Below are positions 63,421-64,000 of a stretch of 64,000 nt of DNA, piece by piece. The notes under the pieces are model-generated. The model did not search any database. It saw only the letters and a program-made list of their open reading frames with translations, and was not told the origin of the DNA. The position numbers were made by a program, and so were the translations under genes. This DNA comes from Caenorhabditis elegans (taxonomy: Eukaryota; Nematoda; Chromadorea; Rhabditida; Rhabditidae): NCBI RefSeq assembly GCF_000002985.6, contig NC_003280.10, positions 11,714,501 through 11,778,500 on the forward strand, written 5' to 3'. The number at the start of each line of letters is the position of its first letter. Within the stretch, counting starts at the first letter, position 1.

Positions 63421-63947
63421 ACCCGGCAGTCCGAGTTTAGAATCTGAATATACACATTGAAACAGATTCTACAGAGATATCAAGGAAAACATTGAAGAAA
63501 CAGAAAAACAAGATTTATGGCTCATTTTTAGCAAATTTTCGCATTTGATAGAAGAAAAATTGTATTTATACTGTTAAAATTGATTCCGACAACATTTTGT
63601 TCCGCAAATTTCAAGAAAAACGACGAAAAACGATCGATTTCAGCTGGAAAATGTCTGCTGCCCGCCCGCCCGTTGCCTCGTATTTCGCAGCCAGAATCGC
63701 TGTTCCATGCGAGACCACTGCAGTGGAGACCCCTCTGTGCCTTTAAACAAAAGAGAGAGTGTGCATTTTAGAGAGAGCGCAGAGTTAGAGCGCGCGTGCT
63801 TCAAAAAACAAAAGCTTTTTCACGATTTCGGAAATCTTTTTCCTGTTTTTGATTGGTTTTTTTTGTTATAAATAAACGTTTCTAATAGATTTTCAAAAAA
63901 AAGCGTACAATTGTCACTAAATAAGACTTTTTTCAGATCTCTTGGGG
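63421..63947. promoter_or_regulatory. Shared divergent promoter region
   Basis: These 527 bases separate patr-1 (minus) and the gene starting at 63948 (plus). They hold a GA/CG-rich patch (GAGAGAGCGCAGAG... GCGCGCG) at 63750-63800 and a TTTTTTCAG acceptor ending at 63936, a likely spliced-leader site for the plus gene. Confidence 0.5.
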
Positions 63948-64000
63948 ATGGAGTCTCGCAAAAGACAGCTCCAAAATGTCAATTCAGAATCACACGAGCC
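63948..64000 (+). CDS. Start of a gene running off the window
   Basis: After a strong acceptor (GACTTTTTTCAG) comes ATCTCTTGGGG and then an ATG opening a frame that stays open to the end of the window (MESRKRQLQNVNSESHE). Only 17 complete codons are visible and the N-terminus is basic. The family cannot be named from this. The placement, divergent from patr-1 with a trans-splice-like acceptor 11 bases before the ATG, makes a real start likely. Confidence 0.55.
   Translation, partial: MESRKRQLQNVNSESHE

Overview
The window is nematode nuclear DNA and almost certainly Caenorhabditis elegans chromosome II. It is AT-rich, has short introns ending in TTTTCAG-type acceptors and likely trans-splice acceptors just upstream of ATGs, carries TTAGGC telomere-type repeats, and holds a gene set (ldh-1, alh-8, a lysosomal carboxypeptidase, gpb-1, a head-to-head hsp-70 pair, patr-1) that I recall from the F13D12 / F44E5 / F43G6 cosmid region. 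That locus assignment is from memory. The gene models below were built by joining exons at GT/AG sites and checking reading phase.

Layout. 0.8-2.2 kb: a four-pass membrane protein. 3.1-4.0 kb: an F-box-associated (FBA_2-like) gene on the minus strand with no visible F-box. 6.1-7.7 kb: a secreted Tyr/Gly/Pro-rich protein. 9.7-11.9 kb: ldh-1 (333 aa). 12.3-13.8 kb: a 421-aa type I membrane protein. 14.6-16.5 kb: alh-8 (523 aa). 16.7-17.9 kb: a 150-aa membrane protein on the minus strand. 18-25 kb: gene-poor and repeat-rich. 25.0-28.2 kb: a serine carboxypeptidase (454 aa). 29.5-33.1 kb: gpb-1 (340 aa, minus), followed by about 9 kb of gene-free upstream DNA with microsatellites, minisatellites and a G17 tract.

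42.6-47.4 kb is a large near-perfect palindrome holding two identical 645-aa HSP70 genes that diverge from a short heat-shock promoter. Next to it, 47.7-54.1 kb holds a second divergent pair: two ZYG-11-like (VHL-box/LRR/ARM) paralogues. The minus copy has an in-frame stop, a damaged splice donor and a hAT-like element at its first donor. The plus copy loses its 3' end to antisense read-through of a mariner relic. 54.2-57.4 kb is packed with MITE-like hairpins. 57.9-59.5 kb encodes a LEM-3/ANKLE1-type GIY-YIG nuclease-like protein with an apparent frameshift. 59.8-60.1 kb is a 78-aa small membrane protein. 60.5-63.4 kb is patr-1 (about 833 aa). A divergent gene begins at 63.95 kb and runs off the window.

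The conserved single-copy genes do ordinary cell work: lactate metabolism, valine catabolism, lysosomal proteolysis, G-protein signalling and mRNA decay. The 42-59 kb part is a young, rearranging accessory segment in which inverted duplication and transposon insertion have made, broken and fused genes. That is where the most interesting signals lie. I found no CRISPR array, rRNA or convincing tRNA.
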